Translations under genes and position numbers: made by a program
Assembly (NCBI RefSeq): GCF_035918235.1
Contig: NZ_CP109485.1
Coordinates: 868,001 to 932,000 of the forward strand
From: Streptomyces sp. NBC_01445
GTDB taxonomy: Bacteria; Actinomycetota; Actinomycetes; Streptomycetales; Streptomycetaceae
Reading direction: 5' to 3'
Length of the DNA stretch: 64,000 nucleotides
The notes under the pieces: model-generated
Database searches by the model: none
What the model was told of the DNA's origin: nothing
The model's input: only the letters and a program-made list of their open reading frames with translations
Part shown: positions 19,704-29,206 of the stretch, piece after piece
Position numbering within the stretch: position 1 is the stretch's first letter
How the letters are laid out: each line of letters begins with the position of its first letter

Positions 19704-20879
19704 ATGCCCCGTCCAACCAGCGACGTGCAAGCATTTGAAGCCCAGGCAACTGACGCTGACCTCGACGATCTGCGCGCGCGACTGGCCGCGGCGCGGCTGC
19801 CGGAGGCTGAGACGGTCTATCGCCCCGCGCCCGACCCCCGCCGATGGGAACAGGGCGTTCCTCTCGCCGACCTCGTGGACGTCGTGAACTACTGGCGCAC
19901 CGGGTACGACTGGCGGTCGTTCGAAGCGCGCCTTAACCGGATCGGCCAGTTCCGCACGACCATTGACGGTCTGGGAATCCACTTCCTGCACCGCCGATCC
20001 GCGCGCGCAGATGCCACTCCGCTGATCTTGACGCACGGCTGGCCAGGCAGCATTGCCGAGTTCATCGATGTAGTGGACGAGCTGGCAGATCCGAAAGTTG
20101 CAGACGCGCCGGCGTTCCACGTCGTGGTCCCGTCGCTACCAGGCTTTGGTTACAGCGACAAGCCGGCCACCACCGGGTGGGGAATCGAAAAGATCGCGGC
20201 CGCATGGGTGGAACTGATGGGAAGACTCGGCTACAGCAAGTTCGCAGCCCACGGCGGCGACTGGGGAGGTAATGTCACCACGGTTCTCGGCGGCAGGTTC
20301 CCGGCGCACGTTCTCGGCATCCACACAACGTTCGCGTTGGCACCGCCCGGGTTGACAACGGACGGGCTGACGGCGGTCGAGCGCAAATGGACCGAGGAAA
20401 CCCGCGATTTCTGGCGCCACCACCGGGCGTACGCGAAGCAGCAGGCGACCCGACCGCAGACCATCGGCTACTCGCTCGTCGACTCACCGGTCGGGCTTCT
20501 CGCCTGGATCCTTGACAAGTTCGCCGAGTGGTCAGACACCGAAGACAGCCCGTTCGAGACGATTTCCAGAGACAGAATTCTTGACGACGTCACCCTGTAT
20601 TGGCTGACGCGGACCGGCGCATCGGCGGCCCGCATCTACTACGAATGCCCCAACTCGCTCGATCCCGAACTTCGGGTCGACGTCCCGTCAGCAATCACTA
20701 TGTATCCCCGCGATATCGAGTCGCGCACTCCGCGCGCCTGGGCACAGGAGCGGTACCGACAGATCGTCCGATGGAGGTCGCCCGAAATCGGGGGGCATTT
20801 CCCGTCGCTGGAGGTTCCCGAGTATTTCGTGAAAGATCTACAAGAGGGCCTCGCGGCAGTGCTGGCCGCTAATCGGTGA
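19704..20879 (+). CDS. Epoxide hydrolase, microsomal-type N-domain
   Basis: A 391-residue alpha/beta hydrolase with the N-terminal lid domain of microsomal-type epoxide hydrolases (residues 1-95: VNYWRTGYDWRSFEARLNRI). The oxyanion motif HGWPGS is at 111-116, the nucleophile Asp186 in HGGDWGGN, and the catalytic His in IGGHFPSLEVPEYF near the C-terminus. It would open epoxides to vicinal diols in the cytosol. AGGAGG lies five bases before the start. It is divergent from and probably controlled by the CGNR regulator. Third-position GC looks lower than in neighbours, and an IS remnant lies nearby, suggesting acquisition. Confidence 0.92.
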   Translation: MPRPTSDVQAFEAQATDADLDDLRARLAAARLPEAETVYRPAPDPRRWEQGVPLADLVDVVNYWRTGYDWRSFEARLNRIGQFRTTIDGLGIHFLHRRSARADATPLILTHGWPGSIAEFIDVVDELADPKVADAPAFHVVVPSLPGFGYSDKPATTGWGIEKIAAAWVELMGRLGYSKFAAHGGDWGGNVTTVLGGRFPAHVLGIHTTFALAPPGLTTDGLTAVERKWTEETRDFWRHHRAYAKQQATRPQTIGYSLVDSPVGLLAWILDKFAEWSDTEDSPFETISRDRILDDVTLYWLTRTGASAARIYYECPNSLDPELRVDVPSAITMYPRDIESRTPRAWAQERYRQIVRWRSPEIGGHFPSLEVPEYFVKDLQEGLAAVLAANR

Positions 20880-21005
20880 ACACGGCTGGGCGCCGGCACT
20901 CGATCACCGCCCACGTGCTGCCGTCTCGATGGTCGGTCAGGCTTCCGTGCCGCCCACAGCAGCAGTCCCGGCGTCCACAACGTCAGTGCAACGCAAGCCC
21001 GTTGA

Positions 21006-22718
<1,713 letters not shown>

Positions 22719-22792
22719 GCGCGCAGGCTCGGACGGGAGCGCGGCAATCGTGAAGTGAGACAGCAGGTCGCGGCAGCACCTCAGCAGCACCG

Positions 22793-22816
22793 GCCCCGTC
22801 GGTTGAGCGACGGGGC
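22793..22816 (+). terminator. Hairpin after rox
   Basis: GCCCCGTCG-GTTGAG-CGACGGGGC: a perfect 9-bp stem with a 6-nt loop, 75 bp after the rox stop. Confidence 0.7.
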
Positions 22817-22869
22817 GGCGCGGGGGACGGCCGCGATGGGTTGTCCCCCGCGACCTGCACAGGAGAGAG

Positions 22870-23060
22870 ATGAACGACGGAATCGGCTGGATCGCCCGCG
22901 AAGAGATCGCCTGGACCGGCTACTGCATCACGCTGGCACGCGGCCTGGAGCCCGAGGAACTGGTCAGGCGTCTCGCGGGGAACACGGCCCCTGCCCCTCT
23001 GGGCGACTGCACCGGCTACGACCTGGACGCCCAACTGACCCAAGCCGCTCCACGGCTCAT
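22870..23060 (+). pseudogene. 5' fragment of a DUF6461-like gene
   Basis: AGGAGAGAG precedes an ATG at 22870. The first 55-60 residues (IGWIAREEIAWTGYCITLAR, GLEPEELVRRLAG) read like the start of the DUF6461 proteins common in Streptomyces. Beyond about 23040 the frame turns into low-complexity sequence that is antisense to another gene start, so the 3' two-thirds is missing. The open frame itself runs on to 23214. It is probably not functional. Confidence 0.5.
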
Positions 23061-23120
23061 GGCCACCGCCGCGGCCCATCGCTCGACCAGGGCCCGAATC
23101 TGCCGCTCGTCGTCCGTCAT
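23060..23120 (-). pseudogene. 5' fragment of a SnoaL/SgcJ-like gene
   Basis: On the minus strand an ATG at 23120 begins MTDDERQIRALVERWAAAV, the characteristic opening of SgcJ/SnoaL-like (NTF2-fold) proteins. Resemblance stops after about 20 residues near 23060, at the point where the DUF6461 fragment also ends. Too short to be functional. Confidence 0.45.
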
Positions 23121-23203
23121 GGCCGGCTCACCATCCCTTCGACGCGCGGCTCGCTCGCCTCAGTCGCCGCGTCTCCACGCCCCGTACGTCTCGCCCCCCA
23201 CGC

Positions 23204-23704
23204 TCATACGCTAGCTCCGTTCGTGTGCGCCCGGGCCCTGGCCTCCGTGGCCAACCCGGCCGTCACCACCAGTAGACCGGCGGTCACACCGAAGGCGGCG
23301 GTGAGGCCGTTCAGCCACGCGTAGCCACTGCTGCTGGGGTACGTGGTTCCGTCGTCCAGCACGCAGTCGAAGCGCAGCGGCACATAGGAAGTCCGGTGCC
23401 CGACCAGGTGCTGGAGGGTGCTGTCGTCGACGGCGTCGCGGCACGAGGGCGCCGGAGACGAGGAGGCGCCGCTCTCCGACTCGTGTTCGGACAGCTGCAC
23501 CGCGCCGAGCCCCAGCACGTACAGGCCGGCTGCCGCTGCCGCCGCCATCGCGGCACACCATCGCAGCAGATCCAGCGACCAGTCCGCGCGGCGGCCGGGA
23601 AGGGCGACGGAGACGAACTTGACGACCACAGCGACGACCCAGACGGGGATCGCGACCAGAGCGGGCAGTGCCAGAAAGACGAACACGAGCCAGGCACCCT
23701 TCAC
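23204..23704 (-). CDS. Membrane protein of unknown function
   Basis: A 166-residue protein with membrane spans at about residues 3-30, 45-70 and 130-152. The loop between the second and third spans (SSSPAPSCRDAVDDSTLQHL, then RFDCVLDDGTTYPSSS) carries two Cys residues and is probably outside the cell. Similar proteins occur as hypotheticals in Streptomyces. It is not linked to a neighbour by overlap or coupling. Confidence 0.6.
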   Translation of the reverse strand: MKGAWLVFVFLALPALVAIPVWVVAVVVKFVSVALPGRRADWSLDLLRWCAAMAAAAAAGLYVLGLGAVQLSEHESESGASSSPAPSCRDAVDDSTLQHLVGHRTSYVPLRFDCVLDDGTTYPSSSGYAWLNGLTAAFGVTAGLLVVTAGLATEARARAHTNGASV

Positions 23705-23823
23705 AGGCGTTCGGCGCGGACGAGTTCATGGAGCGCAGCTCGCCGCCTTGCCCGGAGTAGACCTTCGAAGGCATCAACAGGTTGTGGTCATCGCCTGTTC
23801 GTCACGGGTGTGCGTTCACCGAG

Positions 23824-23840
23824 TGGTACTCCCGGTACCA
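23824..23840. promoter_or_regulatory. Inverted repeat before MmyB-type regulator
   Basis: TGGTACTCCCGGTACCA: perfect 6-bp arms TGGTAC/GTACCA with a 5-bp spacer, 34 bp before the start at 23875. A related TGGTACTGCGAGGGCCA precedes the second MmyB gene at 60880. Confidence 0.5.
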
Positions 23841-23874
23841 GGTAGATCCGCGCCGGGCGGTGCACAGTGGAGTC

Positions 23875-24729
23875 ATGGCGACCACGGAGTTCGGGCACAC
23901 GGTGCGGCGCTGGCGTGACCGCGTCCCGCCGGAGGCGGCCGGGCTGCCCGTCGGCGGTGGCCGGCGCGCGCCCGGGCTGCGCCGCGAGGAACTCGCCCTG
24001 CTGGCCGGTATCTCCGTCGATTACGTCACCCGCCTCGAACAGGGCCGCGCGACCAACCCCTCCGAGCAGGTCGTCGAGGCGCTGGGCCGGGCGCTGCGTG
24101 TGTCCGCGACCGAGCGTGAGCACCTGTTCCACCTGGCCGGTCTCGTACCGCCGGGGCAGGGCACGGTGCCCGCCTTCATCACGCCGAGTGTCCAGCGGAT
24201 GCTGGACCGGCTGACCGGGACGCCCGTCGCGGTCTCCGACGCCACCTGGACGCTGCTGCTGGCCAACCCCCTGTACACGGCGTTGATGGGTGAGCGGCAC
24301 GGCGACGAGCGCAACGCGGTGTGGCGCAACTTCCTCGGCGCGGCCGGCCGCGTCCGCCACACGCCGGAGTCCCTGCGCGCTCTCGAGACGGCGCAGGTCT
24401 CCGACTTGCGTGCCGCGGCGAGCCGCTATCCGCAGGACCAGCGGCTGCGGCGCCTGATCGCGGAACTGCGCGCAAACAGTGACCGGTTCGCCGAGCTGTG
24501 GGATTCCGGCGCTGTCGGGCAGGCCGCGGCGTCGCGCAAGACCATCGATCATCCCGAAGTGGGCGCCCTGACGCTGGACTGCGACATCCTCAGCGTCGCG
24601 GGCACCGGCCTGCGCATCATCATCTACACCGCCGAGCCCGGCACCAAGGACGCCGAGCGCCTCGCGCTCCTCGGCGTCATCGGCACCCAGACACTCGCCG
24701 GACACCAGTTGGGCGCTCAGTGGCCGTAG
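23875..24729 (+). CDS. XRE-family regulator with MmyB-like C-terminal domain, copy 1
   Basis: A 284-residue regulator. The N-terminal Cro/C1 helix-turn-helix (LRREELALLAGISVDYVTRL, then EQGRATNPSEQVVEAL, residues 35-75) is followed by the MmyB/MltR-type ligand-binding domain (VSDATWTLLLANPLYTALMG; WRNFLG; HPEVGALTLDCDIL; GTGLRIIIYTAEPGT). Such proteins usually sense a fatty-acid-like or small hydrophobic ligand and control an adjacent dehydrogenase. Here no obvious target is divergent; the membrane protein at 23204 lies on the other side. The start at 23875 is preferred over 23782 by homology. It overlaps the convergent lipoprotein gene by 13 bp. Confidence 0.88.
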   Translation: MATTEFGHTVRRWRDRVPPEAAGLPVGGGRRAPGLRREELALLAGISVDYVTRLEQGRATNPSEQVVEALGRALRVSATEREHLFHLAGLVPPGQGTVPAFITPSVQRMLDRLTGTPVAVSDATWTLLLANPLYTALMGERHGDERNAVWRNFLGAAGRVRHTPESLRALETAQVSDLRAAASRYPQDQRLRRLIAELRANSDRFAELWDSGAVGQAAASRKTIDHPEVGALTLDCDILSVAGTGLRIIIYTAEPGTKDAERLALLGVIGTQTLAGHQLGAQWP

Positions 24730-25346
24730 GGCGGCTCGAAGCAGCCGGTCTCCATGTACGGGCCATTGACACTGACCTCGTAGTTCGTCTCCTGCACGAA
24801 CGCCGTGACGCATGCGTCGGCATGCACGCGAAGGCCGACCTGTGCGCCTTCGGGCGTGACGTACTGGTCGGTCTCGTAGCGCGCGTCCATCCCTCGCACG
24901 CTCAGCGTCCCGCCGGCCCGCTCGCCCACGTCGCCGCTCCCCTCCTGCGCGTAACCGAGCTCGAGGAGTGCCGCGCGGACGCTCTCGGGGTCCCACTCCT
25001 TCTGCCCCCAGAGGCGTTTGAGCACGGGCTCGATGCGGGCGGCTTCCCGCCGCGCGTCCTTTTCACTGGCGGGCGACATGTCGCCGGCGCGGCGGTAGGC
25101 GTTGTTGTCGCCGATGTGCGGCGCGCCGTCGACCACTCCGGGCTCCACATAGGGGGAAGCGGAAGGAGGCGTCGTGGCGGAAGAGGGCGAGGGAGGCGGG
25201 CTGGAACTCGCGGATGAGGTCGGCAGTCCGGCCGCTGTGTCCGCGGCGTGCTCCTCGCCGCAGCCGGTCAGCGTCATGGCGGCAGCGCTCAGCAGGAGTG
25301 CGAGCGCGGCGCACCGTCTGCGCTGCGGCGTCGTCAAGGTCAGCAT
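24717..25346 (-). CDS. Lipoprotein
   Basis: A 209-residue predicted lipoprotein. The N-terminus has an Arg triplet, a hydrophobic Ala/Leu core, and the lipobox LTGC (Cys about residue 28), then a Ser/Pro/Thr linker of 40 residues. The mature domain (ARIEPVLKRLWGQKEWDPES and ALLELGYA) has a helix followed by strands; its two Cys near the C-terminus (ADACVTAF, ETGCFEPP) may form a disulphide. No family recognised. An in-frame extension upstream of 25346 is judged non-coding. Confidence 0.7.
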   Translation of the reverse strand: MLTLTTPQRRRCAALALLLSAAAMTLTGCGEEHAADTAAGLPTSSASSSPPPSPSSATTPPSASPYVEPGVVDGAPHIGDNNAYRRAGDMSPASEKDARREAARIEPVLKRLWGQKEWDPESVRAALLELGYAQEGSGDVGERAGGTLSVRGMDARYETDQYVTPEGAQVGLRVHADACVTAFVQETNYEVSVNGPYMETGCFEPPYGH

Positions 25347-25441
25347 GGACGAGACTCTGCCATTGCCGGGCCGGCCGTGGGGGCCGCCGAGCCATGGTGT
25401 CCGCGAATGCGTGACACCGCGTCCGGGCCGTGGGCCGGTCC

Positions 25442-26335
25442 TCATCCGGCGGCGGTCCGGTATTCCTTCGGAGGCGATCCGTACCTGCCGCGGAAGGCGT
25501 GGCTGAAGTGGAACGGCCCCGCGAAGCCCGAGGCCGCGGCCACCTGGGCCACGGTGAGTTCGGTACCCGTCAGCAGGCACGCCGCATGCTGCAGCCGCGC
25601 CTCCCGCAGGGCCCGCATCGGCGTGGAGCCGGTCTCCTCGGCGAACAGGTGGGCGAACCGTGAGGGTGACAGGGCCACCGCCGCGGCCAGGGAGTCGACG
25701 GTGTGCGCGGCTGCCGGGTCGGCGTCGATCAGGGCCTGGGCGCGACGCACGCGCGCGTCGCCGGGGCCGGTGATGCCGGACGGGGAGGTGGCGAGCAGCA
25801 GGGCGCGCTCCACGGAGCCCAGGGCCAGCGCGGCGGCGTCCGGGCCCGTCGCCACCGAGGCCGGGACGGTGCGGCGCGTGGCGCTCATCGGGCGCGGCGG
25901 AGCGCCGGCGCCGGTCCAGCGACTGTCGGCGTGCGCCTGCCGCAGCGCCGCGGCGACGCCGGTACGGGCTCCGGGGTGGACATTGGGCATCACGTGGCAG
26001 CCGCTGCCGAGGTCGTACGGGCGGAGGCGCTGCTCCCAGCCGGGGCGCAGCAGGAAATGGGCCCACCACAGGCCCCAGTGCTCGGCGTCCGGCGCGGTCC
26101 GGTAGGTGTGATGCACACCCGGCGCGAGCAGCACCAGGCTCCCGGGTCCCGCAACCGTCCCGGCGCCGCCCTGGCGGACGTGACCGGCACCGGACTCGGT
26201 CCACAACAGGAGCCAGCTCGGGGCGCCGGCCGTCCTGCGGACCGCGTAGTCGGGCTGCCCGTCGTAGCGGCCGACGATCAGGACACCCGAGGGCGGCGCA
26301 GCAGTTTCACGAAGGTCTGTGGCGGACACGCGCAT
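25442..26335 (-). CDS. AraC-family regulator
   Basis: A 297-residue regulator: N-terminal AraC-like cupin sensor (SWLLLWTESGAGHVRQGGAG, APGVHHTYRTAPDAEHWGLW) and a C-terminal double helix-turn-helix (VDSLAAAVALSPSRFAHLFA, then the second helix pair ending GFAGPFHFSHAFRGRYGSPP). It is divergent from a PhyH dioxygenase gene with only 35 bp between starts, so it very probably controls that gene. The start at 26335 is preferred over 26437, which would overlap the dioxygenase gene. Confidence 0.9.
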   Translation of the reverse strand: MRVSATDLRETAAPPSGVLIVGRYDGQPDYAVRRTAGAPSWLLLWTESGAGHVRQGGAGTVAGPGSLVLLAPGVHHTYRTAPDAEHWGLWWAHFLLRPGWEQRLRPYDLGSGCHVMPNVHPGARTGVAAALRQAHADSRWTGAGAPPRPMSATRRTVPASVATGPDAAALALGSVERALLLATSPSGITGPGDARVRRAQALIDADPAAAHTVDSLAAAVALSPSRFAHLFAEETGSTPMRALREARLQHAACLLTGTELTVAQVAAASGFAGPFHFSHAFRGRYGSPPKEYRTAAG

Positions 26336-26370
26336 AGCCTGGCACACCGGAGCGGTTCTACGGTCGCTGT

Positions 26371-27165
26371 ATGAACACAGTCGACATCTCGAACTTCGAG
26401 GCCTCGGGCTACGCGATCGCCCGCCAGCTCCTGTCACGCGAAGAGGTGGCCGCGCTCACCGACAGCTTCATGGAATATCCCCAACGAGGCGCCGTACCAG
26501 GTCACTTCCAGCCGTCGGCGCAGAATCCCGACGGCCCGCACGATCCACTGCGCGAGTACCCACGCATCATGCACCCCCACCTGATCGACGACACCGCCAT
26601 GCGTTACCTGCTCGACCCGAGGATCACCGCGATCGTCGCCGAGCTGATCGACGAGGAGCCGATAGCAGCGCAGAGCATGCTGTACTTCAAGCCTCCCGGC
26701 GCCCGCGGGCAGGCGCTGCACCAGGACAACTTCTATCTGCGGGTCGAGCCGGGCACCTGCGTCGCGGCGTGGGTGGCGCTCGACCACGTGGACCGCGACA
26801 ACGGAGGGCTCGAAGTCGTCCCCGGCACGCACCTCATGGACCTCTTCTGCCCCGAGGAGGCCGACCCCGACACGTACTTCACGAGGGAGTACGTGCCACC
26901 GCCGGCGGGCCTCGCGCGCGTGCCCGTCGACATGGAGCCGGGCGACGTCCTCTTCTTCAACGGCAGCCTGGTCCACGGCTCCGAGCCGAACACGACCACG
27001 GACCGGTTCCGCCGCAGCTTCGTGTGCCACTACGCCCCGCGTTCGGCCCGCCGCATCGCCCGCCACTACCGCACGTTCACACTGGAGGGCCAGGAGGTCT
27101 TCCTGGCCGAGGCCGAGGGGGGCGGCCCCTGCGGTACGGAGTTCCCGGTCACGTCGCCGCACTAG
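26371..27165 (+). CDS. Phytanoyl-CoA dioxygenase family protein
   Basis: A 264-residue non-haem Fe(II)/2-oxoglutarate dioxygenase of the PhyH type. The metal triad is His117 and Asp119 (LHQDNF) with distal His202 (SLVHGSEPN); an Arg in DRFRRSF about 11 residues later would bind 2-oxoglutarate. Substrate unknown: the family includes hydroxylases in natural-product and sugar-acid metabolism. The only genetic link is the divergent AraC regulator, whose cupin sensor suggests a sugar-like or small polar inducer. Confidence 0.9.
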   Translation: MNTVDISNFEASGYAIARQLLSREEVAALTDSFMEYPQRGAVPGHFQPSAQNPDGPHDPLREYPRIMHPHLIDDTAMRYLLDPRITAIVAELIDEEPIAAQSMLYFKPPGARGQALHQDNFYLRVEPGTCVAAWVALDHVDRDNGGLEVVPGTHLMDLFCPEEADPDTYFTREYVPPPAGLARVPVDMEPGDVLFFNGSLVHGSEPNTTTDRFRRSFVCHYAPRSARRIARHYRTFTLEGQEVFLAEAEGGGPCGTEFPVTSPH

Positions 27166-27359
27166 CGGCTCTCGTTCGGATCATGCCGGGTTCGCGGGGC
27201 CTGGCACGCCCTCCCCAAGTCTGGCCGCGAGGGCCGCCGACGCGCTCATCCTCGCCGCAGAGGACGCCGGGGCGACCGCGCCGCAGCACTGGCCCAGTGG
27301 CAGCCGTGCATCCTCCGGCACGAGGTGGAGCACGGCGGCGGCCGCCCTCGGTGACGGGG

Positions 27360-28352
27360 TCAGCGCTGCGGCGGCTTGATCAGGTACATCCGGCGGGCCA
27401 GATCCAGCGCGGTCAGCAGCACGAAAACCCCGTTCCACCGGTATTCACGGCGCTGCTGCCACACCTCGCCGGTACCGCTCGGGTCGGCGGCGCGTGCCTG
27501 AATCACGACCTGGGACCGCTGGTCCCAGCTCGTGATCTCGTCCGCGTGGCTGCGCACCTCCCAGTCCCTCCCGCCACGGATCGCCTGGGTGATGTACGCG
27601 GGAATCGCCTGGAACCGCGCCCCTTCTGCCAGGGCCACGGCCAGCGCCTCGACTCCGGTCGCCAGTGTGTGGGTGCTCGTGTTCGGGTCATGATGGAAGA
27701 TGTCGCGCACCGCGTTCCGCAGGCGGCCCCGGCTGATCGTGGTTCCGGAGAGATTCCGGTAGTTGACGCCCCAGCCGAAGTGCTCCCTGCGGACGCCCGG
27801 GTACACATTGCCCGGGATCATGTCCCTCGTGCGGCCGTCCACCTGCTCGGTGAACGTGTAGAAGACCCGGCGGCTCGCGTCCCTGTTCTCCACGTAGAAG
27901 CCCAGCAGATAGCTGTCGGACCGGCGGAAGACTCCTCGGACCATGCCACCCAGGATGAACTCGTCCTCGGTGAACCGTCCGATGTTGATCGACTGGAAGG
28001 CATTGGGGTCGGGGTTCTGGATCAGGTGGCCGGCGCCGGGCCGTCGGACGCTCTCGTCCCCCAGCATCGCGTTGCGGACGTTCGCGACCGTGCGGGTGTA
28101 GAGGTCGGCGAAATCCTCGTCCTCCGTCACCGCCCTCGGGTGCGCCTGCTCCTGGGGCTGTGGCTGGGCCCGGGCGCTGTGGTCCTGCCCGGTCCGGGCC
28201 GGTGCGCCGTAGGTGACCGCCCCTCCCGCGCCCAGCGTGCCCGCCAGCACCGAAACCACCACAGCCGCGCTGACCAACCGCCGCCGCACCGGCCCGCGTT
28301 CAGACCGTTCGGCCCGTTCAACCCTTCGCGTCATCTCTTCGGTGTCTCCCAT
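27360..28352 (-). CDS. Secreted ribosome-inactivating protein (rRNA N-glycosylase)
   Basis: A 330-residue secreted protein with a RIP domain. After a basic N-terminus, a signal peptide (about residues 26-50) leads to a mature protein with the complete ricin-A-type catalytic set: Tyr148 (DSYLLGFY), Tyr198 (GVNYRNL), Glu243 and Arg246 (ALAEGARFQAI), and Trp276 (SWDQRSQVVIQAR). Family enzymes depurinate the sarcin-ricin loop of 28S/23S rRNA. Streptomyces type I RIPs are known (for example one in S. coelicolor). It starts one base after the stop of the upstream secreted-protein gene, implying coupling; an ATG at 28334 is an alternative. The target and the need for any immunity function are unknown. 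Confidence 0.88.
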   Translation of the reverse strand: MGDTEEMTRRVERAERSERGPVRRRLVSAAVVVSVLAGTLGAGGAVTYGAPARTGQDHSARAQPQPQEQAHPRAVTEDEDFADLYTRTVANVRNAMLGDESVRRPGAGHLIQNPDPNAFQSINIGRFTEDEFILGGMVRGVFRRSDSYLLGFYVENRDASRRVFYTFTEQVDGRTRDMIPGNVYPGVRREHFGWGVNYRNLSGTTISRGRLRNAVRDIFHHDPNTSTHTLATGVEALAVALAEGARFQAIPAYITQAIRGGRDWEVRSHADEITSWDQRSQVVIQARAADPSGTGEVWQQRREYRWNGVFVLLTALDLARRMYLIKPPQR

Positions 28353-28353
28353 G

Positions 28354-28947
28354 TCAGGCCCAGAACTCGAACTCGGCCTGCAGCGTGCCCCTGGTGACCC
28401 GGCCCCCGTCGCTGTAGTAGAGGGCCTTGTACTCCGCGCCCTTCGTCAGGTTCGCGTCGATCAGCGTCGAGCCGTACGCGCCGCAGTTGGCGTTGCCGCA
28501 GGCCCAGTCCCACGTGACGCGTTTGCCGTTGCTGTCCTGGATCTCGATCCAGTCCCAGCCGTTGTACGGATCCCGCCCCGAGGGCGCCACCCAGGTGACA
28601 CTGACCCCCTTGACGTGGGACTGGTACCAATAGCCCCTGAACTGAGCCGGCGATACTTCACTGATCAGGTAGTCGGTGTTGATCTTTCCTGGATGCGGGT
28701 CCTCGGGACCATCGCTCCGGACCGTCGGCGGCTGCCAGTGCTCACGCGCCGAATCGGCCGCCGGAACCGCCTGCACAGCGGCCGTCGTCGGCTCCTCCGA
28801 ACCCTGCGACGCCGCGGAAGCCGTCCCCAGCGCCACCGCGGACACACTCGCGAGCACCCCGGCCATGACCGCGGCCCGCCGCCGGGGCGGGTTCGCCCCG
28901 GCCCATAAGGAAGAAGCCTTTCCCGTACCTCGCGTGCGGAACAACAT
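28354..28947 (-). CDS. Secreted protein of unknown function, operon partner of the RIP
   Basis: A 197-residue protein with a long positively charged N-terminus, a hydrophobic signal core (MAGVLASVSAVALGTASA) and a mature domain of about 150 residues. The domain is strand-rich and aromatic (QFRGYWYQSHVKGVSVTWVA, YNGWDWIEIQDSNGKRVTWD) with a close Cys pair in WACGNANCGAYG. No family recognised. The start at 28947 has GAGGTGAAG upstream. Its stop and the RIP start are separated by one base, so the two are made together. It could bind the toxin, bind a target cell, or be an unrelated exported protein. Confidence 0.7.
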   Translation of the reverse strand: MLFRTRGTGKASSLWAGANPPRRRAAVMAGVLASVSAVALGTASAASQGSEEPTTAAVQAVPAADSAREHWQPPTVRSDGPEDPHPGKINTDYLISEVSPAQFRGYWYQSHVKGVSVTWVAPSGRDPYNGWDWIEIQDSNGKRVTWDWACGNANCGAYGSTLIDANLTKGAEYKALYYSDGGRVTRGTLQAEFEFWA

Positions 28948-29206
28948 GCGTACTTCACCTCGCTGTCGATGGGTGATCAATGCGACTGAAACGCTAGGGA
29001 TCGGTGATCGACATTCGTTTAACGATCGCTCAACGCGAGCCTTCACGACTGCGTTGCCCAGGCCGAGGAGACTGGGGCGGAGCGCTTCGAAACGGTCGGC
29101 GTCGGCTCCGGGGGCGGCGAGATCGCACAGTCCCGATGGACGCGAAGCGCCGGCGGGTCGCCCGTGCGCAAGACCCTGGACGTGACGGTCCTGGGCGGAC
29201 AGGCGC

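Noticed and set aside
27166..27359. Possible coding remnant between the PhyH and RIP genes
   Set aside because: Short Ala-rich frames on both strands but no start, no conserved pattern and no resemblance to a known family.
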